The position numbers and the translations under genes are program-made. Under the pieces are notes generated by a model, which saw only the letters and a program-made list of their open reading frames with translations, was not told the origin of the DNA and made no database searches. DNA of 64,000 bases from Anas platyrhynchos (Eukaryota > Chordata > Aves > Anseriformes > Anatidae): the NCBI RefSeq assembly GCF_047663525.1, contig NC_092591.1:31033001-31097000 (forward strand), written 5' to 3'. Below, one piece after another: positions 36,701 to 50,705 of the stretch (position 1 is its first letter; the number at the start of each line of letters is the position of its first letter).

Positions 36701-38526
36701 AGGTTAAAATTAGAACTTGTTGTTGTTGTTTTTGTTTTGTTTTTTATTTCATCACATTTATCTGACAGAGAACAAGCAACACGCAAATTCAAAATGACTA
36801 CAGACTCTTGGAAGAAAGCTCTCTAGGAAACTTTTAACATCAGCTCTGACCCAGGCCACCTGTTACTACTCAGCATGTACACCACTGGGTTAGTTGTCAG
36901 GGTTGATTTCATCCTGCAGTCCACAATTTGTGGTCTTTAAGATCTGGGTAAGTGAGCCACAGTTGGTCCCCAGGATTACATGACCTCTGTAGTATTTTCC
37001 AGCTGATAATGATGCATAGTGGTCTGTAGGAAATTGTGTAATAGCACTGTAACATAACCAAAATGATTTGGACACCTCTGTTGGCAGTGCACACAGCCAG
37101 ATGAGTGGATATTGTCAAACTATTGGATCTGGAATAAATATTTTCCTGAGCAGAACAGCCAGTGGTTTGTAACATAAGGTTTATCTGAAGAAAACAGCAG
37201 TAATGCAGAGCCCCTCTTAGGCTCATTACCAACAAGTCTTCTCCCTTTTCACAGGTGTACAACACAGCAGAGACTTCTGCTGCCGTTTTTTGTGCTTTCT
37301 GCCCCTGGAAGCATCAGAACAGTCGCTCTCCTAAGACTTTACAGCTCCATTGCCAGTCGCAGCCTGAACCAGAATGACACAAGCGTGAAATCAGTAAGAT
37401 GTAATGAACAAGAGTGCAGCTCCAACAAAATCAGGAGAGGTTTCAGCCTGCTATCTTAATTCACTCAGTGTATTCTCCCTTGCACAGGGTTATCAATAGA
37501 AGTCCAGCACATTTTCCCTATTCAGCTTCTGGAGCCCAGCACACAGAAATGAAGGAAGTCAAAAAGCTAACAGCTGCTTCTGAACGTTTCTGCAAGCAAA
37601 TGCTCCCTGATCTCACAGTAGTTTTATCACATTCAAAGCTACATTATTTTAAGTAGTGTGAAAACCCATGCTAACCCCGTATATGAAAGCATTTATGTGG
37701 ATCTTTAAAACAGTTAAAACTTCACATTGCCTTAGCGTAACTCAGCAAGGACCCACACTTAAGCTAAGGCAAATTGACTTTGAAGAATGCACAAGCTGTT
37801 TGGTCTAACCAAGAGCCTGGCTGTGTTAAGAGCTGGCCCTAAAGAGGGTCAGACATAGCCCTGGAGCAATCAAGCACGAATGAACTAGTGCAAAAGCACC
37901 CTTCTCTATCCCAGGAAAACATCTATACTGGATTGAAGCAGCTGTAACCCATGCTAAGCCAGCATCACTGCAGCATCACTGTATCAGGTCCGCATCATGA
38001 GATTACAGATATGGATTTCCTAGAAAATCCTGTTCCAGTGCTTGTAGGGGCAATCAAAAGTCAGTGCAAGTCTGAATAAAGTATTGTCATTCTGCAAGCA
38101 TTATAGGCTGAGTTTTCAGAGAAGCTCTGACAGGGATCTGCCACACATACATGTGTGCAAATAATATAAATATGGTTGTATGTCTGCGTGCATCAGGGAG
38201 AAAAAACACACATACTTATTCTCCACACAAAGGTGGAAAAGTTCAGCTTCTTCCAACAAACCATGAAAATCAGAGGAAAAGATCCACAGTCGGGTTATGT
38301 GGCCATTAATCGCTTTCCTACTGCTTGAAAAATGGTGATTATTTTCAAAATGCAGCCCAAAGAACTGCATTCGGATGCTAAGCCTGTGTGGGTGTATGCA
38401 CACATACACTTTTCCTCCTGGCAAAAAACAGCACTGATTTGTGACTCTAGATTCCTGCAGAGATTGTGTTTATAGTCACAGCCTATACAGACAGCACAAG
38501 TTCACACCCAAAGAGATTTTATTTAG

Positions 38527-38549
38527 AAAAAAAAAAAAAAAAAAAAAAA
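38527..38549. repeat. A-run of 23
   Basis: A pure A homopolymer followed by AG-rich sequence. No LINE or SINE body is recognisable on either side. Confidence 0.97.
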
Positions 38550-40089
38550 GAGGAAAAGAAAAACATTCCCTCTCTTAGTGTCCCCATACTTGGTGAAATG
38601 AGGGCAACTTTTCCCTCCACAACTCCAAGTGTGAAACCTACAGCTCAGAGTGCTGGGAACCCCTGGGACTAGAGCTTAACATTCAAGCAAACGGTGGGGT
38701 TTCTTATTCCAGTGAATGCCCAGGGCACTGTCAAGCCACCCTTGTCAGCCTTTTTTCAGTTTCAGAAATGTGTTGTGAAAATAACAAGCCACAGAGAATT
38801 TGCATTATCTTGGAGAACTCCCATGCCATCAGAAAGCTCTCTGAGTTCTGTATCCACTTGACAGTAAATTAAACAAAAGCAGAGCTTCTGCAGTTTTGTG
38901 AGCACCTGTTATAAAGCTAGCCAAGCAGCTCTCTCCACGCCAGAGCCTGAACCATCATCTACTAATTCTAAGCATTAAAAACAAAACAATGAATCCTTTT
39001 CAGACATACTTTTTCCCATAAATCTAGTGTGTTTTCCCGCAGAATGCTCACTGTCCAAAGCTCTTCTACAAGTAGGACATAGTCTTTATGCTATGTAGAT
39101 GACAGAATAAAAAAGCTCACCAAATTGATGACACAAGGTTGAACTGTTGGTGCATCACTGCCCTGAGCTACCAGGAGCTTTTTGCCCAGGGCCCCTACCC
39201 TGAGCAAAACCAGATCTCGCTGCTATATCTCAAATCCAGCATCACTTTTACTATCGTTCCCACCCATCTCATAACCTCTGCTTTCCAAGACAGCGCAAGA
39301 CAGTGGGTTGTGCAAGCTTACTACAGCTAAATCAGAAGGTGAAGGAATTAAATGAACATCCCCAGCCTCCCCCCAGTCTGTTACCGGATTAACAAGAGAG
39401 AGAAGTAGCACCTTCCTACATAAGACAGAGAAGATTTTGAAATGTGGTAGGAAAAATGTCAGAGAGGAACGGAATCAGATTCCCTGCAGGCTTCAAACGA
39501 GATGGGAACAACAGTGTAAAATCAGTGTAAAATCTTATTTCCTTTAGAAGAGTGGAGAGCTGAGCTCGAAAGACTGCCCCCTACCAAGGGCAGAGACATT
39601 CAGCATGACAGAAGGCTCAAGCCTAGCAAAGCATTTGCTCAAGAACTTCAGCCAAGAAAGAGGTGGATTTAAAAATATCTATTCTGTGCTTTAAACAGTC
39701 GCAGGCTTCATCCATCTCTCTCCTTCTCAACTCACAAATGGGACCAAGAACACTGTATAACAACAGTGTTACATGTTACATACGTCCTTACAACCAATGA
39801 AGTCTGTAATCTACCTGCAGAAATCACCTTGCTGGAGGCAGGCACCCAGAACAAAAACCAGGGCTAGAGTTCAGAAGAGGGATTGGACAGTGTCGTGGTA
39901 CTGAATTATGATTTTATTTTGTGTTATACAAGCTAGCATAAGTGCAACAACCAAGAGGCACACCTCCCAGAGCAAGCTGTTTGTTTGTAGGGTGTCACAT
40001 CCAACTGCCTCCTAAGGACCGAGCACAGGAAGGGAAGGCAGAGCAGCTTCTTCATTAAACCAAAAGCACAGGGACAATGGGACCGTAGG

Positions 40090-40270
40090 AAGCCCTGCAG
40101 CCCATCCCTTGTCCCAGGGCAGGATCAGCTGTGACTTATCAGCACTGACAGGCATTGACTCAGAGAGCTTCAGGAGGCCTCCATTAGCAGGGGAGGCTCA
40201 ACAACCTCCCAGGCAATCCACTCCAGTGCTCCACGGCTCTCAGAAACAAGGTCTGCACAGAGGTAATTTC
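40090..40270 (-). mobile_element. Possible old CR1 3'-region remnant
   Basis: The plus strand contains CAACAACCTCCCAGGCAATC then CACTCCAGTGCTCCAC, preceded by CAGCCCATCCCTTGTCCCAG. The order resembles the complement of the CR1 3' end (CACCTCCCTGGGCAGCCTGTTCCAGTGCC). Divergence is high and no tail repeats are seen. Confidence 0.4.
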
Positions 40271-41688
40271 TTAGGCCAATGATCTTCCCGTAATTAAGTC
40301 TTCTCTGTCCTGAAGCACTAGATGCTATCCACTGACTCTGAACGTGGAAAATCAATAGTACAAGTTTATTTAGCTACATCCTTCCGGGGCCCTTGTAGAA
40401 CACACACGCATCCCATTGCAACAGGTAGCTGCAGAACTCAAGCACTGCTGATCAGTCAGGTGGGTGGAGCACCTAATCTTCAATAATATGTTTTGTCACT
40501 GAGGTTTTCAACTAAACACAAGCGTAGGGCAGTAAGTAGCAGGCTCATAAGAAGATGAGTCTCCCAGAGGACCCTCAGACATGATAAGTAGAAAATTAGA
40601 GGAGCTTTTACACAACCAGACCCCAAAATGTACAGTGTCTGAAACAGAGCTTGGGAGAAAGGCGGGATGTCCAAGGGCTACACAGCTCTCCTCTGCTGGC
40701 AGGTCCAGTCGCAGGGTGCACCACACACCCTTCATTCCTCTCAGGCAAGCGACCCCTCTCGTGTTCTCAAGGCAAAATCTCAGAGAGGACTAATTTGCAA
40801 GTTTCATCTAGTCTGATGCATTCATTGACTTCACAAGACCTCTCTGTGCTCTGCCCCCAGAGCTCTATTTCTGCACCACAGGAGGCTGTTTGATGCACAG
40901 TTTGGCATTTTTGCTGAAACCCAGAGGACAAAGAAAATATCTTTATTGCAGCCCTGGCTTCCTGGCTCTCGTTTGCCTTTAAAGCGGTTGTTAGCAAGGA
41001 GCTAAGTTTAGGAACAGAAGGCACATGCCTTCTGGCAGCTGCCTGTACTTGAACAAAAAGACCTGGAGAGAAACTCACACCCATTTCTTCACAGCAAAAA
41101 GAAAGGCTCGCCCCCTGATTACAGCAAAAGCCAACAAGGATTAGTACTTTACCAACACACCTCTTGTCTTATTCAGAGCAGAGGGCTTGGCAGAGAGGAG
41201 AGTGCCTTAAGAACACTGATTTTCTTTGACGCTGCTGAAATTATGAAGGCTAAGTCTTCACTGTGACCCAAAGGCACACCATGCCCTGAATAAGCAGTGA
41301 ATAAATGTAGCGGGGAGATGAAGACACCAGGTTCAAGGTATGATCTCAAGAGCAACACAGTTCAGTTTTAAAACTGCATATCTATAGTCCTGAAGAGTGA
41401 AGGAAGAGGAGCAAAAGAGGTGGGAAGGCAGGAAAGAATAACACGCTGAGCTGTCTATTGCCACAGCTTCTAGCTGAAGCAGCTTTAGCTGCTCCTAGAA
41501 TCTACATTCAAGAGGTACGTGGTGTAGTTGGATCCCAATCACACTACACAGCACCTTTGCTGGGACTGCTTCTACAACTCCACAGCACATCGTTAGCAAA
41601 TCTAGCCTGTCAAGATCTCCATTAATGGAAAAGGAGCACTATTAATTAATTGTTAGATTTAGAAACTGACTTTCAATGAGCAGACGAG

Positions 41689-41724
41689 AAAAAAAAAAAA
41701 AAAAAAGGGGGGGGGGGGAAAAAA
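41689..41724. repeat. A18-G12-A6 homopolymer block
   Basis: Eighteen A, twelve G and six A in a row. Such a block is a likely site of sequencing or assembly length error. Confidence 0.96.
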
Positions 41725-41836
41725 CCACCAGTGAAAAAGCCACAAATATTTGCACTGATTAAAACTTTGTTTCTTTCCCAGGAGAGGGGAATCTGATTGT
41801 GGGGATATAGGACTAAAGCATGCAGCTGTAACCACT

Positions 41837-41884
41837 CATTAGTACCAGCTCATTGTTACATTAGTATCAGCTCATTGTTACATT
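41837..41884. repeat. 22-bp tandem duplication
   Basis: CATTAGTACCAGCTCATTGT-TA is followed directly by a second 22-base copy with one change (ACC to ATC). A third copy begins and breaks off after CATT. Confidence 0.95.
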
Positions 41885-43221
41885 CAGTCCCTATGTTTCC
41901 TGTATCAACCTACTGAGTTGTTTAAACATCTTTTTTTGAAAACAAAAACAAACAAACAAAAAAACACAAACAAACAACAAAGTCAACATACTATACATCC
42001 GAATAACTAGCAACACCAACTCTGAATTTTGTCTGCCAACTTCTAGACATTACAACAGGTTTAAAGTTAAGTAATATGGGATGACGTAAGATTTCCAAGG
42101 ACAGATTTAAAATGCAAGATAACAACATGGACTAGACAAGCAGCATGCAAAAACTGTCAGGGTCTCCAAAAGCAGCTAGCAACATCACACCCTTTAGCTC
42201 TTCCCTCCACACAGGAGCAGGGTGTGTATACAGAACATCCCATGACTGCATAGCTGCTCTCCCTCCCCAAAAGCAGATCAGCTCAAGGAGATAAAAATGT
42301 ATACTGCAGCCAGGCGGCTGCACTGTTATCAAGATCAGCTCACCTTGACGGACTGTTTAGAGCCCCAGATTCCTTCACCCTTCTAGGAACGATCAGCCAG
42401 AGTCATCCAGTGCCGCTTACCGAGGTGTTTTGTAGCCCCTTTCTGAAGGCTCCTGTTGCTGCTGGACACTGCCATGCCCACCTTATGGTTATGAGGACCC
42501 ATAACCAGGTTAATGAGGAAAGCGCTGGGAGTCAGCAGGTACAGATTGTCACTACGATGCCACCCTTACGCATGCATGCAATAGCCCTAGAGCTTTTAGT
42601 TAATGCAATCCACATTTTGCCAAGAACTGTAATTGCTTTGAAATTACTCCATCTTAATCCCTATCCCCAGCAGTCTTCCTCAGAGCTGCAAGTTCCTTGC
42701 TTCTGCCTGCAAAAAGCTGGGGGGTGTTCCCTTCTCTCCCAGCCCTCCAGGTTTTATCCCGTTATTAAAGGAAAAAGCAGAATGCTAGGGTAAATTCCAA
42801 ACTCACTCATCCCCTTTCTCTGAGGTTTTTCTGGGTGATGGTCTTCTCTTCAGCTGCCATGGGCCTCTTTTGCAACTGCAACTCCTTGTTGCAGACAAAA
42901 GGGTTTTAGGTGCAACACACCTGGCTGCCCCAAGAGTGATGGGAGGGAAGAAAAGACAATGATTATAAAAAGCACAACGTAACCCTTTGAGAAATAAACA
43001 TCTTGCACCATAAAGGGAAAAAGAAGGAAAAAAAAAGCTAATCCATACCCAGGAACAGCATTTCAGCTGCCTTCAGAATAAGCTGATAAAATGTTTTTGT
43101 GGGGAAATAACATGCAGAGAGTAAGGCCAACCCGAATCTCAGCAGCTGTAACTCCACTTTGGATTATTCCAGCAAGTTTGGTGTTAGCCCAACCAGAATG
43201 GCACTAAAACTGCCTCTCCAA

Positions 43222-43787
43222 AAACTGCGGACTTGTATCAGGAATAGTGCAGCCAGCAGGGGCAGGGAGGTAATCGTCCCCCTGTACCGTGTTCAGCTTT
43301 GGGTCCCTCACTACAAGAAGGACATCGAGGTGCTCAAGTGTGTCCAGAGAAGGGCAACGAAGCTGGTGAAGGGCCTGGAACACAAGTGCTGTGAGAAGCA
43401 ACTGAGGGAACTGGGGGTGTTTGGTCTGGAGAAGAGAAGGCTCAGGGGAGACCTTATCGCTCTCTGTAACTGCCTGAAAGGAAGCTGTGGGGAGCTGGGG
43501 TCAGCCTCTTTTTGCAGATAGCTAGTGATAGGGCTAGAGGGAATGGCTTTAAGTTGCGCCAGGGGAGGTTCAGGCTGGAAATGAGGAGACATTTCTGCTC
43601 AGAAAGAGCAGTCAGGCACTGGGACGGGTTGCCCAGGGAGGTGGTGGAGTCACCATCCCTGGGGGTGTTCAAGGAAAGGTTGGATGTGGTGCTTGGGGAC
43701 ATGGATCAGTGGGGAAAGTGGTGGAAGGGGTGTGGTTGTACCAGATGGTCTTGAAGGGCTTTTCCATCCTTAATGAGTCTACATTTA
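43222..43787 (+). mobile_element. CR1 LINE fragment, degraded, with an internal 30-bp deletion
   Basis: Plus-strand translation gives [19 protein letters not shown], then [20 protein letters not shown] and [18 protein letters not shown]. After a frame change it reads [20 protein letters not shown] and [19 protein letters not shown]. This is the CR1 ORF2 C-terminus. The 3' end reads CAGATGGTCTTGAAGGGCTT then TTCCATCC. Against the copy in PLCB2 intron 8, ten codons ([11 protein letters not shown] region) are missing at about 43284-43289. It ends just before the INAFM2 CpG island. Confidence 0.93.
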
Positions 43788-43885
43788 ACACCATCACAGC
43801 ACCGCCTGGGGAGGGCAGCACACACCCTATAGCGCTGTTTCCCCACAACACCCCCGCGCTCCCCCAGCCCCGAGGCCCCCCCTGA

Positions 43886-44635
<750 letters not shown>

Positions 44636-46440
44636 GGAGCCCCCGCGGTGAGGGCGCTGGAGGCTGACCGCTGGAGGACGGTGGCTGCGGGACATCCTTA
44701 TTTAACCCTCCTCCTCCCCAAAATTCGTCCTCCGAAGGGGGGTGTTGGTGGCTTCCTTCTGGGCTAGCTTCTCCCTCTGACCCCGCGTTGGACTCGCGAG
44801 CTGCTGGTGCCCGGCTGTCACCGGGAGGATGGCGGTGGGGCCCCAAAGCTGAGGCTGTTGGCAGGACCGGCCGGGGACAGTGTGGATGTAGAGGCTGTAA
44901 CCCGTTGTTTAAGTACCGAGTTTTGTTTAGCCGATGAGCATAAACTTATTTAAACAGATGTGAAAGAGGTAAATTGACTTGTTTACTACATTAAAATATT
45001 TTCCCAAGATGAAAGTCTCTGTAACACAGCATATTCTCTTTGGCGATGGGCTTGGGGGGGGAGGATGGGGGTGAATGTAGAGCTGGAAGGACTCCGGGTA
45101 GCAAAAATGACTCGCCTGCTGCGACAGGCAGCTCTGACATACCATGCTGTTGCTTTTAATTTGTTGTTGGTGTCCTTAGGAGAAACCTCTGTGTGTGCCC
45201 AGCTCCCTCCAGCCTGATGATGAGAGAAGGTCTGAGCTATCCCAACGGGAGCAGGTGGGTGCTGGTGGTGCCCTGTATGGGCTGGCTGGGCACAGCACCT
45301 TGCTGGCACCCCAGGGCCCACAGGAGGTAGGTCTGTGCAAGCCTAGCCTGCACTGAGCAGGCTTTACTCAGAATATGATGCTTGCCTGTTGTGCAGTCTT
45401 CAAGGCTGATCTGCCTTGCTATGTTCATTAATGATGGGTGCAAAAGAGTGGTGTTTAATGGCTGTAGGATGTGGGCTCTCAGCTAGGAAGCCGCCAGACC
45501 GAGCAGCTGCTCTTCAGATGGATGGTTTCGGTTGAATGAGTTAACTGTTAGGCTGCCAAGCTATTCAGCATCCCTGGGAAATGGTCCTTGGAGCTCAGAT
45601 TGCCTCTGCTGAGGATGAAAACCGTGCTCTGATGAGTTGTGTTTCAGTTGTACGAATCACATAGGTACTGTAAAATATACGGCACTCCTGTTTTATTGGA
45701 CAAATAGCTGCTAAATCAGTATGCTGTGGACCAGTGGTGATGTTAGGCCTGCTTCAGCGGCTCGAGTGTGATTTTCCACCTTTATACAGTTTTTTGGGCA
45801 GCATGCAGGCAAGTCTGTATGTTGTTACTGTGCTGGAAAAGGAGACTAGCTGGTAAGAAGGAAAAAGATGATGCTTAGTCATTTTGAACAAAAGTGCATG
45901 TGTGATCGTTGCCACCTTTCTGCAGGGCGGGTGGAAGAAAGCAAGCAGTGGTGCAGGAGCTGAGAAGTCCCAATCTGCTGTATCAAGTGGCTGCCCTTCC
46001 ACACTGCAACCTCCAGAGCTGCTTCTAAGCTCTTCCTATTTATCCAGTGTAATGGCAGGGCTCTGTTTTGTAGCTGTGGCCAGGCAGTTCACTGGGTTTA
46101 GCCCCATGTGTGTTCATTCTGTAGCAGTGGGTGACTTTGTTCCTTGGCAGTTCGGTCTGTGACTTGCTGATACCTGCTCATAGGGCTGCAGCGTGCATGC
46201 AGTGGCTCTGGCTCCTGGTGATGATGCTGTTTGCTGTCTCCCATATCTACATCTGGTTTTAGAAGCAAAGGCTTACTGCAGCTTCCTAAGAGAGGAATGG
46301 TCAAAGCAGGTGCCAGTTGAGTTTAGTCTGTCTCTTGGCTCTAGTACTAAATGCAGAAGCAGTTGGGAAATGTCTCTGGCAGGGAGCTTGTGTTTAATTG
46401 TTAAAATTATCTTTAAAGATAAATAAAAGCTGGGTAGAAT
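44636..46440 (+). other. INAFM2: Probable INAFM2 3' UTR
   Basis: No coding potential is recognised. The best-placed polyadenylation hexamer on this strand is AATAAA at 46422-46427, 1.8 kb after the stop, giving a transcript of about 2.4 kb. An ATTAAA near 44987 is an alternative closer end. Confidence 0.45.
46422..46427 (+). terminator. INAFM2: Candidate INAFM2 polyadenylation signal
   Basis: AATAAA in the context AAAGATAAATAAAAGC, on the INAFM2 strand. Assignment is by position only. Confidence 0.4.
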
Positions 46441-49400
46441 TATACAGAGACAAGGAGTTCTCTGGTGCTGGTGTACAGCTCAGAACTGGCGAGCCTGTAG
46501 TGGCTCTGAACAGTGCATCTGATGTACACTGGATGTACGTAGGCTCCTGGCATTTTTCCTCTTCTTCTCAGGAGACTAATGGGGCATGGCTGTCTAGAGC
46601 AGATGGAAGAGGAAGTGAATTGAATTAAATGGGCTGCATTGCCCTCTTCCAACCTCTCGTGCGTATCTGTGGAGGGATGCCTTGTATTCAGGAGCTGTAA
46701 CAACTTAAAGCTCTTCACCTGATTTGTGGTTTTGGTGGCAAAGGATCTGCAGGACGGTGGTTGTGTTCAGATCCTCTTTATCAGAGGGAATAGACCCATT
46801 GGTGGTGTTTGCCTCCCTTTCTGGTGCTGAAAATAGTTGGTTAGCCAGAACTAAGAGGGCTATGGTTGTTCTCGTTCCTCTATGGAAGTGCAGGCTTGAT
46901 GAGTTCCCAGGCTGCTTCTGTATCCTCTTTGCTGATAAATTGTGATTTAGGTGAAACACTTATTCCCCTACCTGTTACAACTGGCTGCGGGGCATCCTGT
47001 TACTTCGCTACTGCTGTACCAGGTGTGCAAGGGGAAATTTTGACTCGTAAAGGTATTGAATGATTTCAAACTGCTGGCCTAATGGCTAGGAAGATTTTGT
47101 AATTTGAACAGTGTTTTGCAAAGCTCTTCTGGACCTAGGCTTTTCAGTTTAAATCTCTTCTTCTATGTCCTTTCCCCAGCTGGGGATTAGTATTCAGAAG
47201 GACATTAAGTTGTTGTCTGCCTTCAGTGAGCCCATATTTGTGCTTGTTTATACTCTTCATGGGCCAAGAAATCGGTGGCTAAATGCACTTTGTAAGTACT
47301 TCCAGAAATCAAAATGGCTTGTCTGGACTGGTTTCTATGTGTAAGTTAACTCCTAGTACCCTGATTTTTTAGAAGTTTTCTGGGGGAAGGTAGGTTGGCT
47401 GCAAGAGATAAGGGCTGGATTGTCTTTCAGGGCTGTGAGTTCTTGCATTACGTTGCAGTTGTTGTACTGAAACAGTCATCTGCAACTTGACCACACTTTT
47501 AGTGCCATGAAGTGGTGCAGTCACCAGCTTTGGCTAAACCTGAAATTTAAGAAGCCAGACCACGTTGTTGTCTGTTGCATTATATTGGTCTTTCCCTTAA
47601 TTGTTTCTGTTGGGAAGTCACTGAAGTAGGTGAGTGTTTCTCTAACCACTGTAATAGCATCAGGTGAGATAAGGCACAGGCTTTTACGTTGTTTCCTAGA
47701 TAGAAATCACTAACACTGCAATTTGTGGTGATGTTCCCTTGGAATTGCTGGCAAGATTGATCCCTTTCCACAAATGCTGTCCTGCGTGTTCCTTGCCTGC
47801 AGAACTGTGTCTGTTTCCAGTGTGTGAGCAGACCTGTGAGAGGGAGCTGTCTGAAAGGTAGTTTGGATGAAGGTAAGTCAAATGTCCAGCGTTGGATCTT
47901 AGGCCCTTTCCTTGAGGGAGTATAAGAATGTTAACAGGAGTGTCAAAACCTCTCGCTATGGGATGTTCCTGTAAAGGAATGATGGTTCTTAAGGATATGG
48001 CAGGACTAGCAATATCTGTACTTCTGTTCTTTTCCCTTGAGCTTTTTATTGATTAAAAGCACTAACGATTCTGTAATGCCAACTTCCCTGCAGCAGTTTA
48101 AGTTTTGGGTTCATTTTTCAGGGTATGAATCCCAGATTTTTGTTCTCAAAGCCGTGAAGAGTTTGAGGCACAGCAGTCACTGCATGTTTGTGCTTCAGGT
48201 GCAGCATGGTTCTGAACTGCACTGACACAGTGCATCATTGCCAGGTGTCAGGAGAAAGTGAATGACACAGTAGCTTTTAATTTTCCAATTCCTAGTCACA
48301 GTAATTGCTTAAGAGGATGGAGAAAAGACTAGGTCATGTTCTGGTTTTCCTTTTTGGCTGAGAAGGGTCTCACGAGTGAGGAATTGGACTTCAGGTGAGA
48401 AAACTAATACTACCTCATCCAACTCCCATGTGACAAGTGACCCTCTAGCACTCGTGCTGTGCTACATCTGTTTAGATCCTCATAGAAGGACTCAAACTGC
48501 AAGCTGAGTCAAAAGGAAGTGCTGCCTAAAAGGAGCAACAGGTGAAGAGTTAGCTAATGATGTCCAGTCAAAGGTGCCTCTAGATCAGGGGGTATTTTTA
48601 CAATTTCTTTGGTTTTTTCTTGTGTGTAGATGCCTTTGGGCTTCACCTATCTATTGAGACGCAATACTTGCCCATCTGTCTGTACACCCTAGTCTTGTCC
48701 CATTGAGTTCAATTTGTTCAAGAAGTGTGTTATGATTTGCATGCAGAAGAACCAGAAGGAAGGGAAATAGCTGGAAAAAAAGTTACTGGAGCATGTGATG
48801 TGAGCCAGCTGCTGGAGCACATTTTTACCTTCTGAAAGCTACCTTTTCCCCCAGCATATCTTCTCACTTGGTCTCAGCAGAATAAGGGGAATTGGATTAA
48901 TCTTCAATTTTTAGGACTGGGCTGTAATTCTCAGAAGGAAGGTGTTGCATTTTTACTCCAGATGTTGGCTTAATTCATTAGTGTGGCTGCAAAGCAATCC
49001 TGTGGTGTAGTGTCGATAGTAAAATCAGTGTCTGTCTCTGAGCATTGTGGATCTCCTTCAGAGAAGCCTAAATTAATTTCAGTGGGCCACTGGAGAGTGT
49101 TACACATGTGTTTGTGTTACCAGTGACTGGCTGGGAGTCCTGGGAGGAGCTGGTGTGAGCAGAGAAGAGAATGATAGGAGAAACAGTCACTTTGGAGCTG
49201 GAACGTAAAGCAAAGGAGGTCAAGTTTGACTTCTGACTATTCCGTATGTCTTCGGAGGCAGTGAGCTTTGGGAACACCTCATTTCTGGTTAGCTGCTGTG
49301 TTGCTGCACTGAATTGGTGTGCTCAGGGCATGGCTGCAGGCTTCCCAGTGTGTTCCTTTCGCCTGCCAGCAACTGTGAGGCTGTGAACTGGTTGAGCTAT

Positions 49401-50404
49401 TGTTGTACCTTGCCAAAGGAAGGCAGCAGGCGGTATTTTAGCTTCACAGCAATGCTCTACCCTGCTCTCTATCTCTAATTGACTATAAGTATTCCTTGTA
49501 ACCAAGAAAGCACTAACTACTGTATTACATACTTCAAATACAAAAACTTCTCAGGAAATGCCAGCTTAGCTTCAGGCTCCTATGCTGTTTGCATCTGGAG
49601 TGGAATTGGTGTGGAAAATTTGTGAATGTTTCTGTTCTTTCTACTTTTAGCCTCTCTTTATAGGGCTTTACTTAGGAATTTGTGTGGTAGCCTTCTGCTG
49701 TAGTATTAGATTTGTTGAAATAAGGAATGGAGAGCCAGAACTGCTGTCAAGATATTCTCTTGTTGCCTCCTGCAGTCATTGGCCTTGTGAAGCTCTGGAA
49801 AATGAAGTACTTCCAACCTTGCCCAGGTGTGTTTTTGTCCTTAGGATGAGTTTAATCATCTCTTTAAATCAAGAATTGATTTCCTAGTCTGAAATCAATT
49901 TTGCTACAGAGTTGTTGCATTGAAATTGATGGTAAACTTTGCCAACCAGCAGTATCTCAGTGGCAAGCCGTTCCTCTGGCTTAAAGAAAAAAGGGTTTTC
50001 TGTGTGAGAGCTGCTGCTCTTTTCCTGTTATTAAGAATAATTAAGAGTGAATTTAACAAAACCCCTGAGCTATCAAGCACTGCTGGGAGGGAACAGGTGC
50101 CTCTCTAGGCAGATTAATTTGCACTCTACAAGCTGCTGTTGCATTTGCTTGCAAGAAAGGTGACATTGCAATGAGGCAGCTTTGACACCTGTGGAAAAGC
50201 AAACCTTGTGTTTTGAGGCAGGTTGTCATCATTACAGCGAGCCTGCTGGGTGGGTTGACTTCACCAGACCAGGAGGTGAGTCCTTTCCTAAGGGCTGAGT
50301 GATCTGAATTGGAGCTCTTGCTCTTAAAAAGTTAATGCTACAAATTCTGCTCACATGTAGAGAAAGCCCTGAATAGAGGGCTGAGAAACACTAAGAAACT
50401 GGAA

Positions 50405-50705
50405 CTTTTTCTCATAACTTTTATTTAATATAAATAACACCTCTACATCAGATTTTTCAACTCTTCAATCTTTTCTCTCACTGAATATAAGAAATAGCTA
50501 GCCACAGCTTTTTCATTTTTTTTCTGAAAAATTCCAATCCAGGCACCAACCAAAGTGCGTTCAAGCAGGGTGTTGGTAAGCAAGAAGAAATTACGCTGAG
50601 GACAGGCACCATCTGCACAGCGCAATCCACAGAGCTTGGTACAGACTCGATCCTTCCCAGGCATCATGAAGTGCAAAGTTGCTTGGATTTATTAAGGGTA
50701 GGGGG
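50405..50705 (-). pseudogene. Unrecognised open frame next to a polyadenylation signal: possible retrocopy or terminal exon
   Basis: The minus strand encodes about 80 residues ending at a TAG at 50443-50445. The frame includes RCADGACPQRNFFLLTNTLL, then ERTLVGAWIGIFQKKNEKAV and SYFLYSVREKIEELKNLM. An AATAAA lies 17 bases past the stop (50425-50420), with five A shortly after. The C-terminal half has amphipathic, protein-like composition. I do not recognise the family. It could be a processed pseudogene, a real last exon (acceptors possible at CTGTCCTCAG or GCTGTGCAG inside the frame), or chance. Confidence 0.3.

Larger units (their letters stand above)
30725..43220. other. Spacer between the head-to-head genes PLCB2 and INAFM2
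   Basis: 12.5 kb without a recognisable protein-coding gene or structured RNA. The unplaced PLCB2 promoter and 5' non-coding exon(s) should be here. Near 31070-31110 the minus strand has GGAAGTTCAGTTGCGGAAGT, two ETS-like GGAA cores, weak support for a promoter there. It holds homopolymers (38527-38549 A-run; 41689-41724 A-run/G-run/A-run), a 22-bp tandem duplication at 41837-41884, an A/C-rich tract at about 41939-41979 and a possible old CR1 at about 40090-40270. Otherwise I see nothing. Confidence 0.6.
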
